Positions 46,055 to 56,365 of a stretch of DNA of 64,000 nt are shown one piece after another. The position numbers and the translations under genes were made by a program. Source of the stretch: Azorinus chamasolen. Taxonomy: Eukaryota > Mollusca > Bivalvia > Cardiida > Solecurtidae. Position 1 is the stretch's first letter, and each line of letters starts with the position of its first letter. The stretch is taken from the NCBI GenBank assembly GCA_963576725.1, contig OY755252.1, forward strand, positions 23,395,655 to 23,459,654, given 5' to 3'. The notes under the pieces were generated by a model. It ran no database searches. It was not told where the DNA came from and worked only from the letters and a program-made list of their open reading frames with translations.

Positions 46055-46302
46055 CGCTTTACCTGTTCAATATTCATGTAAACCACAATGACATCATGAA
46101 TATTTATTAGCTGAATCATTATAATTTAAACTTTTCAATGGAAGTGTTTGCTTTAACAAGCTATGTAGAAATAGACCTTTAGAAATTTCATATCATAAGC
46201 AAACAAAGCAGACCCTGATCAGCCGTCTCCTGCAGGAACCGTCTAATCTGGTTCTATTCTGTTTGCAAATGTGTGAAAGGGCGTTTGTTTGACGGAAATG
46301 GT
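46055..46302. mobile_element. TTAA-MITE, J family (copy 1)
   Basis: TTAA at 46051-46054; the right end is decayed (GGAAATGGTTTG). GCAAACAAAGCAGACCCTG, CCGTCTCCTGCAGGAACCG and TCTATTCTGTTTGCAAATG. The paralogue is at 54457-54683. Confidence 0.8.
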
Positions 46303-46600
46303 TTGCGGATTATGTATTCAAAGCACTATTACGCTATCGAATGTAACTCAAAAACATAATGATTTAAATCTTACTTCAACTTTATTGTTATGGTCTAGTT
46401 TTAATTGGGCATTGTTAATATGTGGCTGTGTGGTAGGTCTGCAATAGAATCATTCGTTATGCTGTCGTGTTCACTGTTAGTCGTAAGTAACGTCGATTAT
46501 TATCATTTGCTATGTTGCAAGTCGGCGATATAACTATGTTGTTCTCCAGAGTGCTGGTATTCTGCGTGTATCGTTTTTCACTTTGTATTTCTTCAATGTT

Positions 46601-46684
<84 letters not shown>

Positions 46685-46692
46685 CTACAACA

Positions 46693-46763
<71 letters not shown>

Positions 46764-46804
46764 AACAACAACAACTACTACTACTACTACTACTACTACT
46801 ACTG

Positions 46805-46842
<38 letters not shown>

Positions 46843-46843
46843 G

Positions 46844-46896
<53 letters not shown>

Positions 46897-46915
46897 GCTG
46901 CTGCTACTACTACTG

Positions 46916-46946
<31 letters not shown>

Positions 46947-47038
46947 TACTACTACTACTACTGCTACTACTACTACTGCTACTACTACTACTACTACTAC
47001 TACTACTGCTACTACTACTACTACTACTACTACTAATA

Positions 47039-47070
<32 letters not shown>

Positions 47071-47190
47071 ACTACTACTACTGCTACTACTACTACTACT
47101 ACTGCTGCTGCTGCTACTACTACTACTGCTACTACTACTACTATTACTACTACTACTGATTCTAGTACTACTACTACTGCTACTAATTTA
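46601..47190. repeat. ~590-bp (TAC/CTA)n microsatellite
   Basis: An almost continuous trinucleotide tract with interruptions CAACAACAAC, CTGCTGCTG and CTCCTA. The + strand frames through it read poly-Tyr or poly-Leu and are not genes. Copy 2 of the duplication lacks the tract at the corresponding point (about 54976). Confidence 0.98.
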
Positions 47191-47689
47191 CTAATACTGC
47201 TGCTGCTGTTGCTATCACTGTTTATCTTTTTCCACGTTGTAGACCTTATTGTGTATTGTTGCGTCGTCGATATAATTGATATATTAATATTACTACTACT
47301 ACTTTAAAAACTACTACTACTGTTTATATTATTATTATTTATAATAAAGGCTATTTAACGAGGGAACACATTTAGTCAAACCAATCTTCCACGCGGCCCT
47401 CACAGCACAAGCATTTAATACTACAGAATTATTAAACCATATCTGAAAATATGCACGCCACCTCTTAAGCGCGATATAGTTCCCACAACTTCAAAGTAGA
47501 TATAACAACATGGACCTTGACGAGATAGCCGCCCTCCTCGTCCAAATGATAGATATTTAATCTCAACCTCGTCACTGCCCGATCCCAAAAGTAGTTGCAT
47601 TGAAAACAAGATTGGTCCAGGGTAGTCTTCAGCACGTTATATATATATCCATTGTTTATATTTCACCACGTTGTAGATAGTCCTTAATT
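47191..47689. other. unassigned stretch
   Basis: Short TAC and TTA runs, then no recognisable gene or repeat. Confidence 0.4.
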
Positions 47690-48185
47690 ATGACTAGCCC
47701 AGCAGTACGTCATCAGTGTGTCACACCCTACGCCGCTACGTGTCTGTGTTACACCATGCCTCGATTTTTGACTGACGTGCATTATATATTGCCTTGTATG
47801 TATTACCTTTTAGCTGACTGCTTGTCTGTATATCCCCTTTCCCCTGGTGTAAGCCCGTATTACCCCTTACCCCGATTTGTGTTTGACCTGTATCACCCAT
47901 TGCCTTGCTATATGTATGTATATATTACTTCTTAGCTGGCTGCGTGTCATTTTACCCCTTTCCCCTGATGTGTGCCTGTATTTCCCTTTACATCAATATG
48001 TGTCTGTATTACCCCATTGCCTTGCTATGTGTATGTATATATTACCTCTTAGCTGGCTGCGTGTCATTTTACCCCTTTCCCCTGACGTGTGCCTGTATTT
48101 CCCCTTACCTCAATATGTGTATGTATTACCCCATCGCTTGGCTATATGTATGTATCACCTCTTAGCTGGATGCGTGTCTATATTA
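47690..48185. repeat. ~117-bp tandem repeat
   Basis: GCCTGTATTTCCC recurs at 47974 and 48091 (117 bp apart). TTAGCTGGCTGCGTGTC, ACCCCTTTCCCCTGA and CCTTGCTATGTGTATG repeat with it; a diverged unit precedes. Pyrimidine-rich frames (MCLTCITHCLAICMYI-like) are translations of the repeat. Confidence 0.8.
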
Positions 48186-48239
48186 TTGTGTTCTACATTT
48201 ATAGCTGCTTATATGATTCCTTGTCCATTTTGACGATTC

Positions 48240-49030
48240 CCTGATCATTTTGAATGTGAATTTTTGAAACTGGGGACCTTAGATTTACCATCCTCTCGGA
48301 TGATTTTGAACATGTCTGAATGAGACTGCTTTGCACCAAGTTTCAGATCTGCTGAACCTTATGCTGACTTCCAGTTTTTACAAAAAATACTGATCGAGTG
48401 TCAAACAGCCTGTCCTCTGCAAAACGTCTTATCTGGGTTTCTGATATTTGAAAAAGCCATTTAGGTCACGCTCCGCACGAGCATAGCTTATACATTACAC
48501 ATTGCATGTTTCATAAACGTAAACAGTGGACATCACAATGGCATTTACTTTGCGTTTATGTTAATTGCATGTTTCAAACATACACTGCATTATCGTAAAA
48601 GGTGCCGATCTTACGAAATATCATATGACTAAATTTATAACAGGGTATCAATTTTGACTATCGCTACTGGTTGCATAGCTCAAGTCATATAACATATTCT
48701 AGGCTGAAGCAAAATGGAATAAATGCATACCTGTATGACTTTCACGCGACATAATGCTGTCATAAATGTGCCTTTAACATTTAGCTTGCTATTGGTAAAT
48801 ACCTATGCAAACAGTTTGAATCCAGATCAGACGCCGAGTAGCTCGGCGTCTCATCAGAATCCAAACTTTTTTAACATCCTGATTACAATTTGTTAGACAA
48901 GTTGGTCATAGCTTGACTTTTAAACATGTAGTAGGTGAAATATTCGGCAAAACTAATTTGCTCAGCAGGCTAAAGGTTACGACCGACACTGATACTCATT
49001 TTTAATTTCAATCTAGAGAGAGTTTTACTG
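48240..49030. other. gene-free stretch with I-type hairpin and MITE tail
   Basis: 48800-48870: AAACAGTTTGAATCCAGAT / ATCAGAATCCAAACTTTTTT around GCCGAGTAGCTCGGCG, an I-family middle with decayed ends. At 49010-49030 the right end of another pogo-like MITE (AGAGAGAGTTTTACTG) abuts the next element across one shared TA. 48390-48490 is an anchor remnant. Confidence 0.5.
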
Positions 49031-49032
49031 TA

Positions 49033-49236
49033 CAGTAAAACCTCTCTATAATGGCCATTTACATACATAAAATATTTTGTGTTGAAGGCAGGTGACAGCT
49101 TAAAGCAAGGTGAAAGTAAAACAGAACGCTCCTATAGGAGCGTTCTGTTTTTCTTTCGCATTGCTTTAAGCAGCCACCTGCCCTAAATACCAACTAATTA
49201 ACATAATTTAGCGGCCGTTATAGAGAGGTTTTACTG
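49033..49236. mobile_element. pogo-like MITE, TATAACGG subfamily, intact
   Basis: 204 bp flanked by TA. Left CAGTAAAACCTCTCTATAAT, right GTTATAGAGAGGTTTTACTG. Core AGAACGCTCCTATAGGAGCG. The left TA (49031-49032) is also the right flank of a preceding element end. Confidence 0.9.
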
Positions 49237-49447
49237 TATATGTTGTGTATATAAACAGAGTCCCAGATGAGATTCGTGAATAAAAAATAATTCAAGAATA
49301 GCTATTATTGTTCCAACAAACTCTATTACTTTACTACTATTTCATCTATGGTTTGAACACTCTTTAAGAAACATCTGGAAGAGTCAATTATTATGAGTTG
49401 TCACTATATAGGGCTTTGTGGAGGAATGGCGATTACAGTATTTGAAG

Positions 49448-49647
49448 AGTGTAAAACTTGCCTAAGCGGCAATGAAAAGAGGTTTAAAACATCAGTTTGT
49501 AAGGTAGGTGGTATGTAAATGCATGTAATGCAAAAGTAATGCAGAAAGAGCGTTATGCATTATGTTTGCCCAACATTAAGTAATTAACTGCCTTTTTAAC
49601 ACTCATATGAGCAATAAATGAATGAGTGCTTAAGACAGGTTCTATTG
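49448..49647. mobile_element. pogo-like MITE, TTAAGCGG subfamily, degenerate
   Basis: Left AGTGTAAAACTTGCCTAAGC, right TGCTTAAGACAGGTTCTATTG then TA. Inner AATGCAGAAAGAGCG is one arm of the core. Confidence 0.65.
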
Positions 49648-49750
49648 TATGCACCTTTACTTATTGCTCTGATTAAACCACATTGTGAAAAAGCTAGAAT
49701 GAAATAATATGTACATGTATATACATTTCACAAATAATAACTTATTAGTA

Positions 49751-49939
49751 CAGTAAAACTCCTCTAATGCGACCACCTAAAAGAGGTATAATACTTGGTG
49801 GTAGGGGCAGGTGGTAACTTAATGCAGGACAAAAGTAATGTAGAGGAGCTTTCTGCATTACTTTTGTCCTGCATTAAGCAACCACCGGCTTATAACGACA
49901 GCCATGTTTATTCATTAAGTGAATAGAGGGGTTCTACTG
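49751..49939. mobile_element. pogo-like MITE, AATGCGACC subfamily
   Basis: 189 bp flanked by TA. Left CAGTAAAACTCCTCTAATGC, right AGAGGGGTTCTACTG. Stem CTTAATGCAGGACAAAAG / CTTTTGTCCTGCATTAAG with centre AGGAGCTTTC; the left half of the palindrome is deleted. Confidence 0.85.
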
Positions 49940-50388
49940 TATTTCTATCACTCATCCCGTTGTGAAATGTTTTGATCTGTTGCAGCTGTTACTACTCCTG
50001 ACGGACTTATCCTTTTGAGAACCTATTCACCGAGCGTCAAGTTCAAGTACGTGTGCACTGGCTGAAACTTTGACCTTATTGTCAGACACACTGTTACTCA
50101 GGTAATTTTTGGCCGCCTTTACAAACAACTTGAACCCAGCTGCGACGCAGATTAACACAGTGTTTCATGAGGATCCAATCTGTCAATCATTTCCCAACAC
50201 TTAGCGCCATGTCACCTTGTTAATAGTTCAACAGCTTGATCCAAGTACTAGTTAAAATTGCATCAAAGTGGAGCAGACATATTCTTACAGCAAGGTTCGG
50301 GTTAAGATCAGTGTTGCTGGTTTTTAAAGAACGTTGATTATGTAAACAGTGTGATAAAAACATAAACAAACCGTTTAAAAGTACAAAT

Positions 50389-50645
50389 ATGAGTCATGCA
50401 GGAAACAGCACATACAGAACAAACAGCCACCCGAACAGCAACATAAGAAAATACAGCAAATGAATATAACTACCAAAAACATAAAGAGACGCACAAAGAC
50501 AAAAACAAACAATAGGGAGAAGATGGAAATATGGCCTTGGAACGGTCAGTGACAAAAGTCACTGGGTAACTGCTTTAGGAGCGCCCAACCGCGCACTTAC
50601 TCCATCCCCGTCCTAAAAAAACAAACAGTGTAAATAAACGTATCC
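50389..50645 (-). mobile_element. R repeat, complete short form with 8-bp duplication
   Basis: 257 bp flanked by CCGTTTAA at 50381-50388 and 50646-50653. Copy 1 has an empty site (ACATTTAACCCCC near 43677). Minus-strand order: GGATACGTTTATTTACAC, GGACGGGGATGGAGTAAG, GTGACTTTTGTCACTGACC, CTGCATGACTCATATTTG, TACTT. No inverted ends, so a retroposon is more likely than a hAT-type DNA element. Confidence 0.75.
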
Positions 50646-50677
50646 CCGTTTAACTCATTTATTTCCATATTATTTAA

Positions 50678-50914
50678 CCCTTTCGTCGCCAATGTCGCAA
50701 AAATGCAACACGACAAATAGTGCAGTCCCAGATTATACGCCGCCTTTTGAAGGCGGCGTCTGATCAGGGACTTCACTTATTGTCTCAAACTCTATTTCTA
50801 TATCTGTGCTTTATTCCTTTGAAATTTGCATTTATCTATCTCATTTCCTTATTTTACCAAGTGATATTAAAAAGTGGTTTGCAGACTACAATTAGAAATT
50901 TGGCGCTGAAAGGG
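50678..50914. mobile_element. TTAA-MITE, H family, intact
   Basis: 237 bp between TTAA at 50674-50677 and 50915-50918. The paralogous site in copy 1 (CCATATTATGTAAGGCAAC) is empty. Ends CCCTTTCGTCGCC / GGCGCTGAAAGGG. Foldback AATAGTGCAGTCCCAGAT / TGATCAGGGACTTCACTTATT around GCCGCCTTTTGAAGGCGGC. Confidence 0.95.
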
Positions 50915-51246
50915 TTAAGGAAACTGCTCCGTATGTTATTTTGGAATCTCTTTTTCATGTTGAGGGGATACAGCAAACAAAATATTTGCTGGAATAAGTC
51001 ATTGACACAGATTGGTTCAGCAAATAGAGCAGACCAGGATCGAAACGCTCCTTCAGGATCTATCTGATCTGTGTCACTGAACACTAATGTTGTGTGTTGT
51101 GTTCTGTTGGATATAAGGAACATCAACCATGTAAATAATTTGATAAAAAAAAAAATGAACCATTTAATCAGAAATCCACCTGCATTTTGTGTAAGTATGA
51201 CATGGTGTATAAACTCAGAGCACGCTATATCGTACAACTACATTAA

Positions 51247-51451
51247 CTTTTTCGCTGCCAATGTCTCTTTGATAACCTATGCAAACAGTTTGGATCCAGA
51301 TGAGACGCCGGGTAATTCAGCGTCTAATCAGGATCCAAACTGTTTGTTACTGCGACTGATTTTTTCAATTAAAAAACGAATAAAAATAAAGATAAAATGA
51401 AATTTGTGGCAGGCGAAGTTTTGCGGACAACAGAATTTGGCAGCGAAAGAG
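51247..51451. mobile_element. TTAA-MITE, I family
   Basis: 205 bp; left TTAA 51243-51246, right decayed to ATAA. Copy 1 has the empty site (TTACATCAATGAGATATAG near 43968). Foldback AAACAGTTTGGATCCAGATG / AATCAGGATCCAAACTGTTT around CGCCGGGTAATTCAGCG. Confidence 0.85.
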
Positions 51452-51879
51452 ATAATGGGATATAGTGTAATGTTATGTATCGGCCGCTTACTACAACACA
51501 CATTTTGGACTCAGATAACATGCCGGTGTATTAGCAGGATTCAAACTATTTAACAGTCGGCCCATATTGTGTCTCCAAAGATTGTTCGACTCAAACATGG
51601 CACTATGGGCATATTTTGATCAGATCTTTCACAGTAGTGTTTTACAACGCTTCTTGTGCATTGGACGAACCATTTCAAAGTTACATATTCAAATGAATTA
51701 ATCCAAAACTCAGTTTTACGATAGACATTTAGTTTTTATAAAGAAAGTATTACTAACAGTGTAATCACTGATAAGCAAGTTCCTCTACTTCTGGGTCTAC
51801 ACTGTTTACAAAGGGATCTAGTGACTCGTTTCCCATACTGAAAGGATTAAAAATGAATGATGGTGTTTTCTCTGAAACA

Positions 51880-52245
51880 GGACGTCCGTAGACTAGTTTA
51901 AACCCCCAGTGATGATTTTGTTATTAACCGTGCTAAGGCGGTTCTCTCTTTGTCACCCTTACTTTTGTTTGTCTTGTGTCTTTGTGCTTGTGCTTTGTTC
52001 ATGTTTATCACTGGTGCTTGTGTATTTGTTAGTGTTTCTGTATTCTTCTCGTGTGTTTGCGTGTGTTTGGTTGTGTGTGTGTGACATGCTGTTTATCGAT
52101 GTGTTGGTGGTAATTGCGTCTTGTATGTGACTTTCTACTGTATGTGTGTGTATGTGTATAAATTGCTATATAAATTGCTTTCTGTTTTGGTGTTGGTGGC
52201 GTTTTGTGTGTGGCTTTTCCTGCTTGACTTTACTATTCCCTTGAC
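51880..52245 (+). mobile_element. R repeat, diverged
   Basis: AGTTTAAACCCCCAGTGATG, AACCGTGCTAAGGCGGT, TTGTCTTGTGTCTTTGTGC and GTGTGTGGCTTTTCCTGC follow the R body, expanded by GT-rich sequence. Part of a 1.1-kb block absent from copy 1. The frames 51909-52330 are low-complexity translations. Confidence 0.55.
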
Positions 52246-53403
52246 TAACTTCCATGTCCATAATATAAGACTAACAATAGACATATTTCCATTCCCTTTA
52301 TTGAAATGCACTAAAGCACCTGGACGATGACTGATGCGTGTTATTCACTTATAACATGCTAAAACATGACAAAACTGGATTCCAAACACAGGGAATAGAA
52401 ATCTGGCAAATGTTGCATAACTCTCCGATGTAAACCTATCACAGACTAAAATACCGAATTCACTAGGATATTAAAAACTTCAATGAAATTGCCCGATCGT
52501 AAAATACTACAATTATAGAAAAGTAATGTGCTATCTCATTCTCTGTTCTTGGAATCCACTCTATTTCAGAACATATTGAAATACTAATGCACAATTTAAC
52601 TATGCTCATCATAAAGAAAACTATCCTCTCTCAAATAATCATAATTATAAATCATCTAAATGTAAGTACATGTAATACTACTCGATCCATCGACAACGAA
52701 GTTAAACAAAAAACAAACTAAAACACACGTCTTATCCAGTCAGGAGTCCAGAGCTGAATGACCATGCTGGCAATAACTGCACGTGTTAGACGTGCACCAG
52801 TACGCCGCCTATCGGACATTACATCCAGCTAAGGGAAATCAATTTTCTTCTAGTTCATTTCAATCAACCGAAGAAAATTCCATCTTTTTCATTTTTTTCT
52901 TTGATAAAGCCATGGTGAACAACAAACGGTCAAACGTCGATAAACAATTGCTCTATTATCGCGCACGTGTTGTAATAATACATCGAGGCATCGGCGGAAA
53001 ACTGTTTTTACTATAATTTAGGTGACACACTCTACTAACAAATTTCTTACAGTTTGGATCCAAATAAAGCACCAAATAGCTCGATTCCAAACAGTTCTAT
53101 ACTCTGACCATTCATTTGGAAGGAAATGGAAGAAAACATTGTGTTCTGAAATAAAGATACCATTGAACAGCTCATATACACACAGGTGGATTCTTTAATT
53201 TAAATCAATGCATATAATTATACCGTGAGTCCGTGACATTTGTTTCATACGATACGTCTGCAGAACTATTCACTCCTGTTATGTTTGTCTCCAAGGAGAT
53301 GATGCCAATTGATCACTCGATTCGATCAAACATTTGACAAACTATTGACCGAATGTTACACAGCTTCACATTACCCGGTGTCTCATCTGAATGTAAATGT
53401 ATA

Positions 53404-53790
53404 CAATAGAACCTTTCTTTAACCCTTTCCTCAATAAATACGCCTTTCTACGCCTCTGTAAAAATCACATATTGAAACCATTGTCATAAATAGAACATTT
53501 GCTCCTATAGCAGCAAATGCTATATTTATCACAATGATTTCAAACTACAAAATTCTAAAGTTTTCTTTTTCTCTAGTTAATGCTCCTTTTCGGTAGATTT
53601 ATTCAAAGTGGTTGGATCTAAAGATAGCATATGAGGTAATGGGTTAAGCGTTCATCAAACCGAGGTCTAAATTGGGTCAATAAAACAGGTGACAGCTTTC
53701 CGTATTACTTGCGCCCTGAATTAAGCAACTACCTGCTTTTTAAGACACCTATGTTCATTAATCAACGACCGCTTAAGACGTGCTTTACTA
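53404..53790. mobile_element. pogo-like MITE, TTAAGCGG subfamily (copy 2), with nested G MITE
   Basis: Left CAATAGAACCTTTC after TA; right CGACCGCTTAAGACGTGCTT with the terminal bases decayed. Paralogous to 45267-45446. Confidence 0.85.
53423..53643. mobile_element. TTAA-MITE, G family, nested
   Basis: 221 bp between TTAA at 53419-53422 and 53644-53647. The paralogue in copy 1 reads CCTTTCTTAAGCGGTCATC, an exact empty site. Foldback ATAAATAGAACATTTGCTCC / GCAAATGCTATATTTATCAC. Confidence 0.95.
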
Positions 53791-53846
53791 TGGTCGCGTT
53801 TATCGGGAGAAGGATTAACGATAAAGATGTACTTGAATTTATTATA

Positions 53847-54050
53847 CAGTAAAACCTCGATTATTCGAATTTTCGTTATAGAAGAATTTAGACTCTTTTA
53901 GGCAGGTGGCTGCTTAATGCATGGTGAAAGTCATGCAGAAAGCTCCTAGAGGAGCTTTCTGCATGACATTCACCATGCATTAAGCTGCCACCTGTCTTAA
54001 AGAGCGATAATAATACGTATTTTAGTGTTCGGATAATCGAAGTTTTACTG
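53847..54050. mobile_element. pogo-like MITE, CTCGATTATTCG subfamily, intact
   Basis: 204 bp flanked by TA. Left CAGTAAAACCTCGATTATTC, right CGGATAATCGAAGTTTTACTG. Core CAGAAAGCTCCTAGAGGAGC in GGCTGCTTAATGCATGGTG / CACCATGCATTAAGCTGCC. Occupies the TA that carries another subfamily in copy 1. Confidence 0.95.
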
Positions 54051-54456
54051 TACTTGTTTTTCAAAACACAAATTTGGCAAGCATCAAGGTTTATCGCCTT
54101 GGAAAGACTCGTTTGATAAATCCAAGTTAATCGTGACCAATTACTATTACCCTCTTCCCGCCGTTATTGTACTGATATCTCCTATTTACTTCTGAAGAAT
54201 ATATTCAGTGATACAACATAATTTGTATCAAACATTAATTTCACGTCTGCTCTGTATTACACAGGTGTGCACAGTTCGTATCCAAGCAAAACAAAATAGT
54301 AGAAATTCCATACTACTTGTTGGAGTGTGTAAATAATGCTCTTGCTTTGAAATATATCACCACGAATCAACTACAATTGTAGATGGTTTAATGTATTTGT
54401 ACTCATTATTCCCTTTTTATGAGGTGTGAACACTTACCAAGCTATACTCGACTTAA

Positions 54457-54683
54457 CCATTTACCTGTTCGAAATGCATGCAAAACATAATAACATCATG
54501 ACTATTTATGGTGACAATGTAAACCTTTCAATGGTATTTTGGGCTCGGACAAAAACTGTAGAATTAGATCTAAATCATGCGCCATATGTAAGCAGAGCAA
54601 ACTCTGATCAGACGGAGTCATCAGATCAGGATATACGCCCCTGTTTGTAAATGCGCGAGCAGGCGATTGAATGAAGTAAAGGG
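54457..54683. mobile_element. TTAA-MITE, J family (copy 2)
   Basis: 227 bp; left TTAA 54453-54456, right TTGG. AGCAGAGCAAACTCTGATCAG, ACGGAGTCATCAGATCAGG and CTGTTTGTAAATGCGCG. Paralogue of 46055-46302. Confidence 0.8.
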
Positions 54684-54879
54684 TTGGCGAATTTAGGGTG
54701 AATGCGAAAAAAGGTAACCACAGATACAGTACTGAATTAAACTAAATGTAATTGACATTCTGTACCATATCTTTAGTTTGAAATGATTTAAATTTTACTG
54801 TTACTATATAAAGATAACTTGGCTGTGTGGTATATATAATCATTCATTATGCCGTCATTGCCACGTCGTAGCTTTTAGT

Positions 54880-55225
54880 GTGTATCATTTGCTATGTTGC
54901 AGGTCGGCGCTGTTTGTCCTTCGCTATGTTGTTGGTACTCTGTGTGTATCGTTTTTCACTTTGTATGTCTTAAATGTTTATCTTTTCCTATATGTCGGAT
55001 TTCAGTGTGCATCGCTTTTCACTTTGTATGCCTTCAGTGTGTATTGTTTGTCACGTTATATGCCATGACTGGTTATCTTTCCGCCATGGTGTAGATTTAA
55101 TTGTGTATCGTTTGCGACGTTGTTGGTACCTAGTGCGTATCATTTGTCATGTTATATGTCATCGCTATTTATCTATCCTTCATGTTGTAGACTTAATTGT
55201 ATATCTTTCTAACAAGCAATTATAA
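54880..55225. repeat. diverged tandem repeat (GTGTATCGTTTNTCACNTTGT unit)
   Basis: GTGTGTATC-TTT, TCACTTTGTATG and TATCTTT(T/C)C recur several times with different spacing. It continues the segment where copy 1 expanded the TAC tract. The cysteine-rich frames (54880-55225) follow the repeat. Confidence 0.6.
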
Positions 55226-55229
55226 TAAG

Positions 55230-55774
55230 TACACTGCTTTCTCTACTAAAATGTATCGTCTACATATGTGTCGACTGCGGCACATATATTTATGAAATAT
55301 ATTCATTTTATCGGTTATTATGTGTACACCTCACAACAAAACTTTACTATTATTTATCCCGCTGTGAAATAAACTGTCTGCCGGATCTATATCTGGTGTA
55401 ATTCTACTACTCTCGAATGTCGTAGCTTTTTGGGAAATTACTGGCCGAGTGTCCGGGTGATACGACATCGAGTTACTCGGCGTCTCGTCTCAGTCTAAAT
55501 TATTTGCAAATGTGAGTCTGGCCCTGAATGGGGGTGGGGGCTAAAAGTTAACACGTAGTGCATGTATTTGAGCGGGTATATTTTCATTAACTATTCTACG
55601 TTTTTGTTTCATAATACATTTGGTTAAGTCATTTATCCTCAATGATATTAGTTAATGAAAACCCGTCCAGACATTCTTTAAAACCAATCTAGTTTTTCAT
55701 ACTGAAGGTGCACAGCACACACAGTGTTTTCCGGTATAAACACTTGATATAGATTGCTTCCACAAACAGTTCTG
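55230..55774. other. gene-free stretch with anchor remnants
   Basis: 55345-55530 (TATCCCGCTGTGAAAT, GGCCGAGTGTCC, GAGTTACTCGGCGTC) resembles 49960-50080. 55650-55780 (CCCGTCCAGACATTC, CACAAACAGTTCTGGG) resembles 57070-57215. No gene. Confidence 0.5.
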
Positions 55775-55951
55775 GGTCCATGCTTATAAAGCTTTTAGTT
55801 GAGTCTGAGTACGTTCTCAAGCTTTTGATTGGTCAGATTTGAGCCTCTGGCTCAAATCTGACCAATCAAAAGCTTGAGAACTCAAATCTGACCAATCAAA
55901 AGCTTGAGAACGAAACTCAGACTCAGCTAAAAGCTTTATAAGCATGGATCC
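55775..55951. repeat. 177-bp foldback with duplicated arm segment
   Basis: CCATGCTTATAAAGCTTTTA pairs with AAAAGCTTTATAAGCATGG. The inner CTCAAGCTTTTGATTGGTCA pairs with TGACCAATCAAAAGCTTGAG, which occurs twice in the right arm (34-bp direct repeat). Near-perfect arms indicate recent formation. Confidence 0.9.
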
Positions 55952-56188
55952 TGATCTTCTCGGAGATTCCTGTATTAATTTCCTCCTGCTTAATTCACGC
56001 AAACATTCTAGGAGATGATTCATCAAGTCACAATACAGCTACAATGCTGAATTGAAGCTTAGATACTTATATGATCCCAAATATTTATTGCTAGACATTA
56101 CTGTCGTATCAACCAGTATCGAGCCGATAAATATACTGTCTGCTCGAACTCCGATATGCTATTGTTGCCCTTATCTCCGATTCCTTAA

Positions 56189-56361
56189 CCCATTCCGTCC
56201 TTGACTATGCCTAGAAATAATCTCTTTATATAAATACATTGCAAAGGAAACTTGACTACAAAAAAGGATTTTTAGATTTTTATACACTTAATGATTATAA
56301 CAATGCTTTCAAATAATGACTTTTGCAGGTGCGTCAAATGGCGTCAGTAGGTGGGAATGGG
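56189..56361. mobile_element. TTAA-MITE, G-like, hairpin lost
   Basis: 173 bp between TTAA at 56185-56188 and 56362-56365. Ends CCCATTCCGTCC / GGTGGGAATGGG. The internal AATAATCTCTTTATATAA segment is diverged. Confidence 0.75.
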
Positions 56362-56365
56362 TTAA

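Larger units (their letters stand above)
43540..47270. repeat. segmental duplication, copy 1
   Basis: Colinear with 50290-55225. Matching points (copy 1 / copy 2): TTTCCATATTAT 43692/50663; GCAAAATATGTGCTGG 43774/50975; TTTAACAGTCGGCC 44070/51549; CAATTGCTCTGCTATT 44355/52946; CCATTCATTTGGAAGG-type 44975/53108; AAATCCAAGTTAATCGTGACC 45731/54116; TTGCTATGTTGCA-GTCGGCG 46507/54889. Differences are mostly whole-element insertions. No genes in either copy. Confidence 0.85.
50290..55225. repeat. segmental duplication, copy 2
   Basis: Paralogue of 43540-47270. Longer because of later insertions: R (50389), H MITE (50678), I MITE (51247), a 1.1-kb block with a diverged R (51803-52925), and a nested G MITE (53423). 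It lacks the TATAACGG-type MITE and the TAC tract of copy 1. Confidence 0.85.

Noticed and set aside
46512..47194. Open frames of 174 and 203 codons
   Set aside because: They are poly-Tyr and poly-Leu translations of the TAC microsatellite.
47690..48233. Cysteine- and tyrosine-rich frames that look like a secreted or membrane peptide
   Set aside because: Three overlapping frames are open because of the 117-bp pyrimidine-rich repeat; the composition mirrors the repeat.
51909..52330. Hydrophobic frames (possible membrane protein)
   Set aside because: GT-rich expansion of a diverged R repeat; the frames do not continue or show motifs.
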